From Methylobacterium marchantiae (GTDB lineage Bacteria; Pseudomonadota; Alphaproteobacteria; Rhizobiales; Beijerinckiaceae): a stretch of DNA of 64,000 nt. Both the position numbers and the translations under genes were made by a program. The stretch's first letter is position 1; each line of letters starts with the position of its first letter. Of this stretch, positions 29,086 through 37,209 are shown one piece after another. The notes beneath the pieces are model-generated. The model had not been told where the DNA came from, searched no databases, and saw only the letters and a program-made list of their open reading frames with translations. The DNA is taken from the NCBI RefSeq assembly GCF_022179405.1, contig NZ_BPQT01000005.1, positions 62,001-126,000 on the forward strand. Reading direction: 5' to 3'.

Positions 29086-30369
29086 TCAGCGCTTCAGAGG
29101 ACCGGCTTCGATCACGTCTTCCACCGTCCGCAGGCCGGCCCGCGGTGCATTGACGAGGCAGGCCATGTTGCCCGGAGCGTGCTGGTTCTTCCACATCTTG
29201 GTGTGCGCCTGAGGGATTTTCTCCCAGGGAAAGACCTCGCTCATGCAGGGGTCGATGCGCCGGTCGAGGACGAACTGGTTGGCGGCCGAGGCCTGCTTTA
29301 GGTGCGCGAAGTGCGAGCCCTGGATGCGCTTCTGGCGCATCCAGACGTATCGGGCGTCGAAGGTGATGTTGAAGCCGGTGGTGCCGGCGCAGAACACGAT
29401 CATACCGCCACGCTTGGCGACCAGCGTCGAGACCGGGAAGGTCGATTCGCCCGGATGCTCGAACACGATGTCGACGTCGTTGCCCTTGCCGGTGATGTCC
29501 CAGATCGCCTTGCCGAACTTCCGGGCCTCCTTGAGCCAGGTATTGTATTCGGGGCTGTTCACCTTCGGCAGCTGGCCCCAGCAATCGAAGTCCTTGCGGT
29601 TGATGACGCCCTTGGCGCCGAGGCTCATCACGTATTCGCGCTTCGAGTCGTCGGAGATCACCGCGATGGCATTGGCGCCGGAGGCTGCGCAGAGCTGCAC
29701 CGCGAACACGCCGAGGCCACCGGACGCACCCCAGACGAGGACGTTCTGGCCCGGACGCACGGTGTGCGGGGCGTGGCCGAACAGCATGCGGTAGGCGGTG
29801 GCGAGGGTGAGCGTGTAGCAGGCCGCCTCTTCCCAGGTGAGGTGCTTGGGGCGGTGCATGAGCTGGCGCGACTGAACCCGGCAATACTGCGCGAAGGAGC
29901 CGTCGCCGGTTTCGTAGCCCCAGATGCGCTGCGAGGGCGAGAACATCGGATCGCCGCCGTTGCACTCCTCGTCGTCGCCGTCGTCCCGGTTGCAGTGGAC
30001 GATGACCTCGTCGCCGACCTTCCAGCGCTTCACCTTGGCGCCGACCTTCCAGACGATGCCGGAGGCGTCCGAACCCGCGATGTGGTACTCGCCCTTGTGC
30101 ACGTCGAAGGGCGAGATCGGCTCGCCGAGGCCGGCCCACACGCCGTTGTAGTTGACGCCCGCGGCCATGACGTAGACCAGCACCTCGTCGTCGCCGATCT
30201 CCCACACGGGAAGCACTTCGAGCAGATGCGACTGCTCCGGCGGTCCGTGGCGCTCGCGCCGGATCGCCCAGGCATACATCTTCGCAGGAACGTGACCGAG
30301 AGGCGGGATTTCGCCCATCTCGTACAGGTCCTTGACTTCGGTCGTGTTCAACGTCGCACTCGCCGCCAT
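29086..30369 (-). CDS. ccr: crotonyl-CoA carboxylase/reductase
   Basis: Ccr reductively carboxylates crotonyl-CoA to (2S)-ethylmalonyl-CoA with NADPH and CO2, the key step of the ethylmalonyl-CoA pathway that regenerates glyoxylate in methylotrophs and others lacking isocitrate lyase. The 427-residue medium-chain dehydrogenase-like enzyme shows GVNYNGVWAGLGEPISPF, HIAGSDASGIVWKVG, the nucleotide loop LVWGASGGLGVFAVQLC and FEHPGESTFPVS, all family-specific. The start is the ATG at 30369 (MAASATLNTTEVKDLYEMG). It is divergent from ecm, which uses its product after epimerisation. Pairing of the two genes suggests shared control, though no operator could be identified. Confidence 0.96.
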   Translation of the reverse strand: MAASATLNTTEVKDLYEMGEIPPLGHVPAKMYAWAIRRERHGPPEQSHLLEVLPVWEIGDDEVLVYVMAAGVNYNGVWAGLGEPISPFDVHKGEYHIAGSDASGIVWKVGAKVKRWKVGDEVIVHCNRDDGDDEECNGGDPMFSPSQRIWGYETGDGSFAQYCRVQSRQLMHRPKHLTWEEAACYTLTLATAYRMLFGHAPHTVRPGQNVLVWGASGGLGVFAVQLCAASGANAIAVISDDSKREYVMSLGAKGVINRKDFDCWGQLPKVNSPEYNTWLKEARKFGKAIWDITGKGNDVDIVFEHPGESTFPVSTLVAKRGGMIVFCAGTTGFNITFDARYVWMRQKRIQGSHFAHLKQASAANQFVLDRRIDPCMSEVFPWEKIPQAHTKMWKNQHAPGNMACLVNAPRAGLRTVEDVIEAGPLKR

Positions 30370-30762
30370 CTTGGGTCTCCCAATCTTGTTCTGAGCGACC
30401 CTATATCGGCGAACCTGAACCGCTCCAAGGCCCCCAAAAAGGCCATGCTCATCCTTCGTCACCGGGAAATCGGACAAATCATCGCCAAGACTGCCGTATT
30501 CATTATTACGGATGCCGAGCCTAGCCTCTGATCGGGCCGGATCTCCAATAGCGTCAAGAGCTTACGGATACGTTCCCGAGATTTCGACGCTCGCACGTCT
30601 TCAATTCGGTTGAGGATCTCGTCTAGAATTTTTCCAGCCATTCGTCAGTGTAGGGCCGTTCCCTCGACCTTGGACCAGATGACGTGTGCTCACGGCTTGG
30701 TTAGGGTGCCGCGCAATACGCGCGGGTCAGCGCGGCACATCTCAACGAGCGGAGTCAGTGGA
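30370..30762. other. 393-bp ccr-ecm divergent intergenic region
   Basis: This should hold promoters for both ethylmalonyl-CoA pathway genes. Its middle (30430-30640) is less G+C-rich than the flanking genes and contains a 60-codon minus-strand ORF listed separately. The last 100 bp before ecm contain the imperfect dyad GCCGCGC...GCGCGGC (about 30711-30737). No riboswitch-like structure could be confirmed by eye. Confidence 0.4.
30459..30641 (-). CDS. possible 60-residue small protein between ccr and ecm
   Basis: This ORF would give a helix-prone, charged peptide (MAGKILDEILNRIEDVRASK, then SRERIRKLLTLLEIRPDQ) ending in a more hydrophobic segment. The amino-acid composition looks protein-like. 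Against it, codon third positions are not G/C-biased like neighbouring genes and there is no Shine-Dalgarno next to the ATG. It may be a remnant of a longer gene or a chance ORF inside regulatory DNA. Confidence 0.28.
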   Translation of the reverse strand: MAGKILDEILNRIEDVRASKSRERIRKLLTLLEIRPDQRLGSASVIMNTAVLAMICPISR

Positions 30763-32826
30763 ATGAGCGCGAATGCGACCGTCGCCGAGGTCAAGCGCGA
30801 TAAGCCCTGGATCATCCGGACCTATGCCGGGCATTCCAACGCCAAGGAGTCGAACGCTCTCTACCGGGGCAACCTCGCCAAGGGCCAGACCGGTCTTTCG
30901 GTGGCCTTCGATCTGCCGACCCAGACCGGCTACGATCCGGACCACGAACTGGCCCGCGGCGAGGTCGGCAAGGTCGGTGTCTCGATCGCGCATCTCGGCG
31001 ACATGCGGGCGCTGTTCGACCAGATCCCGCTCTCGCAGATGAACACCTCGATGACGATCAACGCCACGGCGCCGTGGCTGCTGTCGCTCTATCTCGCAGT
31101 GGCCGAGGAGCAGGGCGTTCCATTCGCCGGCCTCCAGGGCACCACGCAGAACGACATCATCAAGGAATACCTCTCGCGCGGCACCTATGTTTTCCCGCCA
31201 GCGCCGTCGCTTCGCCTGACCAAGGACGTGATCCTGTTCACGACCAAGGAAGTGCCGAAGTGGAACCCGATGAACGTCTGTTCCTACCACCTGCAGGAAG
31301 CCGGCGCGACGCCGGTTCAGGAGCTGTCCTACGCGCTGGCCATCGCCATCGCGGTACTCGACACGGTGAGGGACGATCCCGATTTCGACGAGGCGAGCTT
31401 CGCCGACGTGTTCAGCCGCATCTCGTTCTTCGTGAATGCCGGCATGCGGTTCGTCACCGAGATCTGCAAGATGCGGGCGTTCTCGGAGCTCTGGGACGAG
31501 ATCGCCCAGGAGCGCTACGGCATCACAGACCCGAAGAAGCGCATCTTCCGCTACGGCGTGCAGGTCAACAGCCTCGGACTGACCGAACAGCAGCCCGAGA
31601 ACAACGTCCACCGCATCCTCATCGAGATGCTGGCGGTGACGCTGTCGAAGCGGGCGCGCGCCCGCGCCGTGCAGTTGCCGGCCTGGAACGAGGCGCTCGG
31701 CCTGCCGCGGCCATGGGACCAGCAATGGTCCATGCGGATGCAGCAGATTCTCGCCTTCGAGACAGACCTTCTCGAATACGACGACATCTTCGACGGTTCC
31801 AAGGTCATCGACGCCAAGGTCGAGTCCCTGAAGGAGGAGACCCGCGCCGCTCTCAAGGAGATCGGCGGCATCGGCGGTGCCGTGGCCGCCGTCGAGACCG
31901 GCGCCCTCAAGCGCGCCCTCGTCGAATCCAATGCCAAGCGCATCTCGGCCATCGAGGCTGGCGATCAGGTCGTGGTCGGCGTCAACAAATTCCAGGCCGG
32001 GGAGCCATCGCCGCTCACGGCGGGAGAGGGTGCCATCTTCACGGTCTCCGAGACCGTCGAGATGGAAGCGGAGCAGCGTATCCGCGACTGGCGCTCGAAG
32101 CGCGACGGCAAGGCCGTGGAGAAGGCCCTCGACGAGCTCGAAGCCGCGGCACGCTCGGGCGCCAACATCATGCCGGTCTCGATCGCGGCGGCGAAGGCCG
32201 GCGTCACCACCGGCGAGTGGGGTACGCGCCTGCGCCAGGTCTTCGGCGAGTACCGCGCGCCCACCGGCGTCAGCCTCGAGACGATCTCGTCGGGGGCGGC
32301 CGAGGACGCCAAGCTCCTCATCGCCGATCTCGGGGAGCGGCTGGGCGAGACCCCCAAGCTCGTCGTCGGCAAGCCGGGTCTCGACGGCCATTCCAACGGC
32401 GCCGAGCAGATCGCACTGCGCGCCCGTGATGTCGGCTTCGACGTGACCTATGACGGCATCCGCCAGACCCCGGCCGAGATCGTGGCGAAAGCCAAGGAGA
32501 CCGGCGCCCACGTGGTTGGCCTGTCGATCCTGTCGGGCAGCCACGTTCCCCTGGTGCGCGACGTCAAGGCGAAAATGCGTGAGGCGGGCCTCGACCACGT
32601 GCCCCTCGTCGTCGGCGGCATCATCTCGCCGGAGGACGAACTGGTGCTCAAGAACATGGGCGTGACTGCGGTCTACACGCCCAAGGACTACATCCTCGAC
32701 ACGATCATGGTCGGCATCGCCAAGGTGGTCGGCCGCGCCCTCGACAAGCGTGCGGCGGAGAAGGCGGACGCAGCGGCCGGCATTGCGGGATCGTCGGTAC
32801 GCGCAGATGGCGAGAAAGTGTTCTGA
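30763..32826 (+). CDS. ecm: ethylmalonyl-CoA mutase (coenzyme B12-dependent)
   Basis: Ecm (originally named meaA in methylobacteria) rearranges (2R)-ethylmalonyl-CoA to methylsuccinyl-CoA. The 687-residue protein has the acyl-CoA mutase barrel (about residues 15-500; GQTGLSVAFDLPTQTGYDPD, then MNTSMTINATAPWLLSLYLA). A B12-binding domain (about 530-660) has the DxHxxG motif GLDGHSNGAEQ, with His543 as cobalt ligand. The SILSGSH and GGIISPEDE motifs follow. Fusion of both domains in one chain and adjacency to ccr identify Ecm over methylmalonyl-CoA mutase, which has a longer chain. The ATG has GGAG eight bases upstream. The longer frame from 30610 is not family-like. Confidence 0.96.
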   Translation: MSANATVAEVKRDKPWIIRTYAGHSNAKESNALYRGNLAKGQTGLSVAFDLPTQTGYDPDHELARGEVGKVGVSIAHLGDMRALFDQIPLSQMNTSMTINATAPWLLSLYLAVAEEQGVPFAGLQGTTQNDIIKEYLSRGTYVFPPAPSLRLTKDVILFTTKEVPKWNPMNVCSYHLQEAGATPVQELSYALAIAIAVLDTVRDDPDFDEASFADVFSRISFFVNAGMRFVTEICKMRAFSELWDEIAQERYGITDPKKRIFRYGVQVNSLGLTEQQPENNVHRILIEMLAVTLSKRARARAVQLPAWNEALGLPRPWDQQWSMRMQQILAFETDLLEYDDIFDGSKVIDAKVESLKEETRAALKEIGGIGGAVAAVETGALKRALVESNAKRISAIEAGDQVVVGVNKFQAGEPSPLTAGEGAIFTVSETVEMEAEQRIRDWRSKRDGKAVEKALDELEAAARSGANIMPVSIAAAKAGVTTGEWGTRLRQVFGEYRAPTGVSLETISSGAAEDAKLLIADLGERLGETPKLVVGKPGLDGHSNGAEQIALRARDVGFDVTYDGIRQTPAEIVAKAKETGAHVVGLSILSGSHVPLVRDVKAKMREAGLDHVPLVVGGIISPEDELVLKNMGVTAVYTPKDYILDTIMVGIAKVVGRALDKRAAEKADAAAGIAGSSVRADGEKVF

Positions 32827-33232
32827 ACTCGAAAAGGCCGTCGTCGAATTGGCGCGACCGACATCCGTGTGAAGCCTCTCCCCGCCCGTGCGGGGAGAGG
32901 ATGTGCGTGACGCTGCGGTCTCTGCTGGCCTGGATCTCAGCGTCTACCGGTCGCGGCGAGGCCGATGCCGTTCGGTAGGTCGCAGTCGAAACTCGCGACA
33001 CGTGGCGCGTGCAGGAGAGTAAGCGCCTAGAGCAAAATGGCAACGAGTGCTGCAGTCCGACGAAGATCTTCCATGACGGGTCTGACGTCATCATCGGAAA
33101 AGATCACTCCCCCTTTCGAAAGAGCGCCGCCAAAGTAGTTCCGCTCTCCGCGCCAAAAGGCTACCCAGCCATCCTTGCTTCCTCTCCACGAGGAGAGGAG
33201 AGACATCCGATCCGAGCGGATTTTCCGACACC
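32827..33232. other. 406-bp intergenic region ecm to glycosyltransferase, with two hairpins
   Basis: CCTCTCCCCG at 32875-32884 pairs perfectly with CGGGGAGAGG at 32891-32900 over a 6-base loop, 48 bp after the ecm stop. It has no T-run but could act as a terminator or mRNA end-protector. A smaller CTCTCC/GGAGAG hairpin lies at about 33182-33197, where its right arm may serve as Shine-Dalgarno context for the next gene. The rest shows no credible ORF; short ORFs there are shadows. Confidence 0.55.
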
Positions 33233-34243
33233 ATGCCCTTCGCGCCGCTCGTCGCCGTTCCGCTGGCCGCCTGCCTCACCGCCATCCTGATCGTGCTCCT
33301 GAAGCCGATCCTGCAACGCTACGCGCTCGCACGTCCCAACGCCCGCTCGAGCCACAGCGTGCCGACGCCTCAGGGTGCCGGCATCGCCATCGTCCTCGCG
33401 ATCCTGGCGACCTGCGGCCTCGCGGCGGCACTGGCCAAACCGATGCCGAATGCGATGGAGGCGCTGGTCCTCGCCCATGGGACGCTGCTCCTCGCCGTCA
33501 TCGGTGCCGTGGACGACATCCGACCGCTGCCGGCCTCGCTCCGGCTCGGCCTTCAGACCCTGGTCGTGGCCGGGCTCGTCATGTCGGTGGAGGGAAGGCT
33601 GTTTCCGGCGATCCCCCTCCCGGCCGAGCGCGCCTTCGCGGTGCTGGCTGGCGTCTGGTTCGTGAACCTGACGAACTTCATGGACGGGCTCGACTGGATG
33701 ACCGTCTCCGCCCTGGTCCCGGTCACCGCCGCATTGATGCTCCTCGGCTTCATCGGCGACCTGTCTCCGCTTCCGACCCTGGTCTCGGCGTCCCTGCTCG
33801 GGGCGCTGATCGGATTCGCTCCGTTCAATCGGCCGGTGGCCCGCCTTTTCCTCGGCGATGTCGGCTCCCTCCCGATCGGTCTGCTGGTGGCTTGGCTGCT
33901 GTACCGCCTCGCCCTGCAGGGCGGCTTGGCAGCCGCGATCCTTCTCCCGCTCTATTACCTCGCCGACGCCACCCTGACCCTGCTGCGCCGAGCCATGAAG
34001 GGCGAAAAGGTATGGCAGGCCCATCGCAGCCACTACTACCAGCGTGCCACCACCAACGGCCGCTCGGTGATGGAGGTCGTCGCCTGCGTCTTCCTCCTCA
34101 ATATCGCCCTGGCGGCACTTGCGGGGACGACCTTGCTTTGGCCGTCCTGGCTCGTCACCGTCGCGGCCCTCGCGGCGGGGACCTGCCTCGTCGCTTTCAT
34201 GCTGCGTCGGTTCTCGACGATGCGAGGAGAAACCATTCGTTGA
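33233..34243 (+). CDS. polyprenyl-phosphate sugar-1-phosphate transferase (WecA/MraY family)
   Basis: This 336-residue protein has about ten TM segments and transfers a UDP-sugar phosphate to undecaprenyl phosphate, starting a surface-glycan repeat unit. Family motifs are ARPNARSSHSVPTPQGAGIAI near the N-terminus, the acidic AVIGAVDDIRPLPASLRL, NLTNFMDGLDW and LFLGDVGSLPIG. The cytoplasmic HRSHYYQRA (about residue 263) is the His-rich loop of the WecA/WbpL branch, which favours a role in O-antigen or exopolysaccharide over peptidoglycan. It overlaps the epimerase gene by four bases. Confidence 0.9.
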   Translation: MPFAPLVAVPLAACLTAILIVLLKPILQRYALARPNARSSHSVPTPQGAGIAIVLAILATCGLAAALAKPMPNAMEALVLAHGTLLLAVIGAVDDIRPLPASLRLGLQTLVVAGLVMSVEGRLFPAIPLPAERAFAVLAGVWFVNLTNFMDGLDWMTVSALVPVTAALMLLGFIGDLSPLPTLVSASLLGALIGFAPFNRPVARLFLGDVGSLPIGLLVAWLLYRLALQGGLAAAILLPLYYLADATLTLLRRAMKGEKVWQAHRSHYYQRATTNGRSVMEVVACVFLLNIALAALAGTTLLWPSWLVTVAALAAGTCLVAFMLRRFSTMRGETIR

Positions 34244-35169
34244 GCGGAGAACTCATCGCGCTCACCGGCGCCACCGGCTTCATCGGCCGCCACCTGCTGC
34301 GCTCACTCTCGGCGGAGGGGTATCGCGTCCGTGTGCTGCTGCGGCGGCCGGTCGAGGTGCCGGCAGGCGCCAGCGGCGCGGTCGTCGGCGACCTGAGCCG
34401 TCCCATGAACATGTCGGCGGCTCTCGCCGGGGTCGACGCGATCGTCCATTCCGCCGGCCTCGCCCATGCCATGTCGGGCACGCCGGAGGACGATTACCGC
34501 TCCTCGAACATCGAGGCGACGCGTCGCCTCGCCGAGGCCGCCGCCCGGGCCAGGGTCGGTCGCTTCGTCTTCCTGTCCTCGATCCGGGCACAGACGGGAA
34601 TCAGCGCACCCGGAATCGTCACGGAGACGGACCCGCCGCGCCCCACCGACGCCTATGGCCGCTCCAAGCTCGCCGCCGAGCAGGCACTGGCCGATATCGG
34701 GATCGACTGGGTCGCCCTGCGTCCGGTTCTCGTCTACGGCGGCGGCGTGAAGGGCAACATGGCGGCCCTGTTACGCCTCGCGCGCACGCCCTATCCTCTC
34801 CCCCTCGCCAGCCTGACCGGGCGCCGCTCGCTGATCTCGATGGAGAACCTGTCCGCGGCGATCGTCACGGTGCTGCGCCATCAGGGTTCGCTCGGCCGGT
34901 CCTTCATCGCCGCCGAACCGGAGGCGCCGAGGCTCCCCGACATGATCGCTGCGTTGAGATCCGGCCTCGGACGGGGCCCCGGCCTCGTTCCATGCCCCGC
35001 GAGCCTGTTCGGCCTCGCCTGCCGCCTGACGGGGCGTCAGGAGGTGTTCGAGCGCCTGTCGAGCGACCTCGTCGCGCGTTCCGACGGCCTGTCGGCGCTG
35101 GGCTGGTCCCCGAAACTGACCTCGTCCGAAGGGCTTGCGGCCCTGGCCCGGTCCGAGACCGCCCTCTAG
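34240..35169 (+). CDS. NAD-dependent epimerase/dehydratase (UDP-sugar 4-epimerase/reductase type)
   Basis: This 309-residue short-chain dehydrogenase begins with the Rossmann motif IALTGATGFIGRHLL. It then has the active-site serine region FVFLSSIRAQTG and the catalytic YxxxK in DAYGRSKLAAEQALADIG. WbpV/WbpK-like enzymes of this size work with a WecA-like transferase on UDP-GalNAc/FucNAc-type sugars; the exact sugar is inferred only from context. The TTG start overlaps the preceding stop (TTGA), and GGAG lies about ten bases upstream. Its stop shares a CTAG with the convergent dehydratase gene. Confidence 0.88.
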   Translation: MSGELIALTGATGFIGRHLLRSLSAEGYRVRVLLRRPVEVPAGASGAVVGDLSRPMNMSAALAGVDAIVHSAGLAHAMSGTPEDDYRSSNIEATRRLAEAAARARVGRFVFLSSIRAQTGISAPGIVTETDPPRPTDAYGRSKLAAEQALADIGIDWVALRPVLVYGGGVKGNMAALLRLARTPYPLPLASLTGRRSLISMENLSAAIVTVLRHQGSLGRSFIAAEPEAPRLPDMIAALRSGLGRGPGLVPCPASLFGLACRLTGRQEVFERLSSDLVARSDGLSALGWSPKLTSSEGLAALARSETAL

Positions 35170-37133
35170 GCCGGTACGGTCGTCGGGACGGGCTTCGGCG
35201 CCGCGGGCCGCGCCGACCGGTGGCGATAATCCGGGACCGCGACCTCGAACACCGCGTCGGCGGCATTCCGGTCATTGGTCTCCACCGCCTTCTTCAGGGC
35301 TCCGATCCAGCCTTCCAGCACGATACGGTCTGCGAAGACGGGCTTGGCAGCCATGACGCCGTCGATCCCGTCGAGCGCCACGCGCGGCTCTTCGCGAGCG
35401 AACAGGATCTCGTTCAGGCGCTCTCCCGGACGCGAACCCGTGAAGACCACGTCGATATCCTCATTGGGCTCGAACCCGGCGAGCCGGATCATGCGTTCCG
35501 CGAGATCGAGGATTCTCACCGGCTGGCCCATCTTCAGCACGTAGACCGCCGCACGCTGGTCGGAGCCGGATGCTGGGAGTGTCACGTTGCGCCCCTCGCG
35601 GTCGCCGTGCGAGGCGGCCGTGAGGACGAGGTCGGCAGCCTCGCGCACGGTCATGAAGTAGCGCACCATCTCGGAATCGGTCACCGTCACCGGGCCGCCG
35701 CGCGCGATCTGCGCCTTGAACACCGGAACGACCGAGCCCACCGAGCCCAGGACGTTGCCGAAGCGCACAGCGATGAGCCGGGTCGGCTTCTCCTGTGGGG
35801 CGGCGGCCTGCTCGGCATCGAGCGACTGGGCCACCATCTCGGCGAAGCGCTTGGTGACCCCGAGCTGCGATACCGGCTCGATCGCCTTGTCGGTGGAGAT
35901 CATCACCATGGCGCGGGCACGGGCCGCGATCGTCGCATCGGCCACGTTGATGGAGCCGAGCACATTGGTCTTGATGCCTTCGGACCAGTCCCGCTCCAGA
36001 TAGGGCACCTGTTTCAGGGCGGCAGCGTGGAAGACATAGTCCGGGCGGAAGCCGGCGAAGACCGTGTGCAGGCGATCGCGGTCCCGGATGTCGCACAGGG
36101 CGCCGGTCACATCGGCCGCGGCAATGGCCGGCTGGCTGAGGATACCGTGCAGGGCCGGCTCGGAATTCTCGACGACGAGGATCGAGGCCGCTCCGAAGGC
36201 GACGGCGCGGGCGACGATCTCGGAGCCGATCGATCCGCCGCCGCCGGTGACGATGACGCGGGTTCCCTTCAGGAAGCGCTCGAGGCGCGGCCGATCGATG
36301 GAGACCGTGGGCCGCAGGAGGAGATCCTCGATCTCCAGGGGCGCCAGTTCGGCGTCGCGCATGCCCTCGCCCAGACTGGTCACCCGCGACAGCGGAAGGC
36401 CGAGGCGGCGGGCGCGGGCGATCAGGTCGTCGGGCTCCGCCTCCGGCGTCAGGGCGTTGGGCACTGCAACGAGGCGGCGTACAGGAGTTCCTTCGGCGGC
36501 AAGGGTGGCGACGACGCGCTCGAGGTCGGAAAAGGCCCCGAGCACGGGAACGCCGCGCATGATCTGGCCTATCTCGTCGACCCGCGGCGACAGGATGCCC
36601 TTGGCGGAGAGCCGCCGCACCGAGCCGGATTCGATGGCACGCACGAGAAGCTCGATATCCGTGCCGCGCCCCAGCAGCAGCGTAGGCGTCGTCGCCGTGC
36701 GGGCCTGGCTCTGCCGCGAGCGGGCATATTTCAGGTAGCGGAAGGCGAGTCGGGTGCCTCCCAGCAGGAAGATCTGCAGCACCCAGTACAGGGCGATGGC
36801 GATCTTCCCGAAGAAGTAGAACCCGTACATGGTCGCCGAGACGAGCACGTAGTCGACGACGAGAAGCGTGAGGGCGAGCACGCTCGCCGCCTTGACGATC
36901 CCTGCGAGGTCGGGAAGCGATGCGAAGCGCCACTTGGTCCGGTACAGCTTGAACCGACCATAGACTAGCGCGGCGAAGACGACGAAGGGTGGCAGAAGAA
37001 TTGGGAGCGCATGCAGGCGCTCGGCGAGCAACTCACCGTTGAAGCGGAAGATGAAGGTGAGGGTCACGGCCAGGACGGTCGCCACGCAATCGTGGACCAC
37101 CATCACCGCCGTCTTGTACGTGCGCTGCTGCAT
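35166..37133 (-). CDS. membrane-bound nucleoside-diphosphate-sugar 4,6-dehydratase (WbpM/CapD/FlaA1 type)
   Basis: This 655-residue protein has four TM helices (residues 8-130), a CoA-binding-like Rossmann region (about 140-265) and a dehydratase domain with VIVTGGGGSIGSEIVARAV (about 290). It also has FHAAALKQVPYLE and SEMVRYFMTVREAADLVL. WbpM-type enzymes make UDP-4-keto-6-deoxy sugars. In the catalytic segment STDKAIEPVSQLGVTKR, Lys428 is present, but Leu424 stands where WbpM-type enzymes usually have Met and classical dehydrogenases Tyr. I chose the ATG at 37133 (GGAG just upstream); a TTG at 37181 would add 16 residues. It converges on the epimerase with the stops overlapping. Confidence 0.9.
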   Translation of the reverse strand: MQQRTYKTAVMVVHDCVATVLAVTLTFIFRFNGELLAERLHALPILLPPFVVFAALVYGRFKLYRTKWRFASLPDLAGIVKAASVLALTLLVVDYVLVSATMYGFYFFGKIAIALYWVLQIFLLGGTRLAFRYLKYARSRQSQARTATTPTLLLGRGTDIELLVRAIESGSVRRLSAKGILSPRVDEIGQIMRGVPVLGAFSDLERVVATLAAEGTPVRRLVAVPNALTPEAEPDDLIARARRLGLPLSRVTSLGEGMRDAELAPLEIEDLLLRPTVSIDRPRLERFLKGTRVIVTGGGGSIGSEIVARAVAFGAASILVVENSEPALHGILSQPAIAAADVTGALCDIRDRDRLHTVFAGFRPDYVFHAAALKQVPYLERDWSEGIKTNVLGSINVADATIAARARAMVMISTDKAIEPVSQLGVTKRFAEMVAQSLDAEQAAAPQEKPTRLIAVRFGNVLGSVGSVVPVFKAQIARGGPVTVTDSEMVRYFMTVREAADLVLTAASHGDREGRNVTLPASGSDQRAAVYVLKMGQPVRILDLAERMIRLAGFEPNEDIDVVFTGSRPGERLNEILFAREEPRVALDGIDGVMAAKPVFADRIVLEGWIGALKKAVETNDRNAADAVFEVAVPDYRHRSARPAAPKPVPTTVPA

Positions 37134-37209
37134 GGGCTCCGGGCCGGGCGCGGTATCGGCGACCGGATACCCTTCTGTCAACGCATCCGGCGGATCATGA
37201 TGCGGGACA

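Noticed and set aside
30742-32598. Minus-strand ORF of 618 codons opposite ecm
   Set aside because: Shadow with no domain; ecm has full mutase and B12-binding motifs.
34119-36968. Plus-strand ORF of 949 codons through the epimerase and opposite the dehydratase
   Set aside because: Chance long frame in high-GC DNA, Arg/His-rich without domains; both overlapped genes have clear catalytic motifs.
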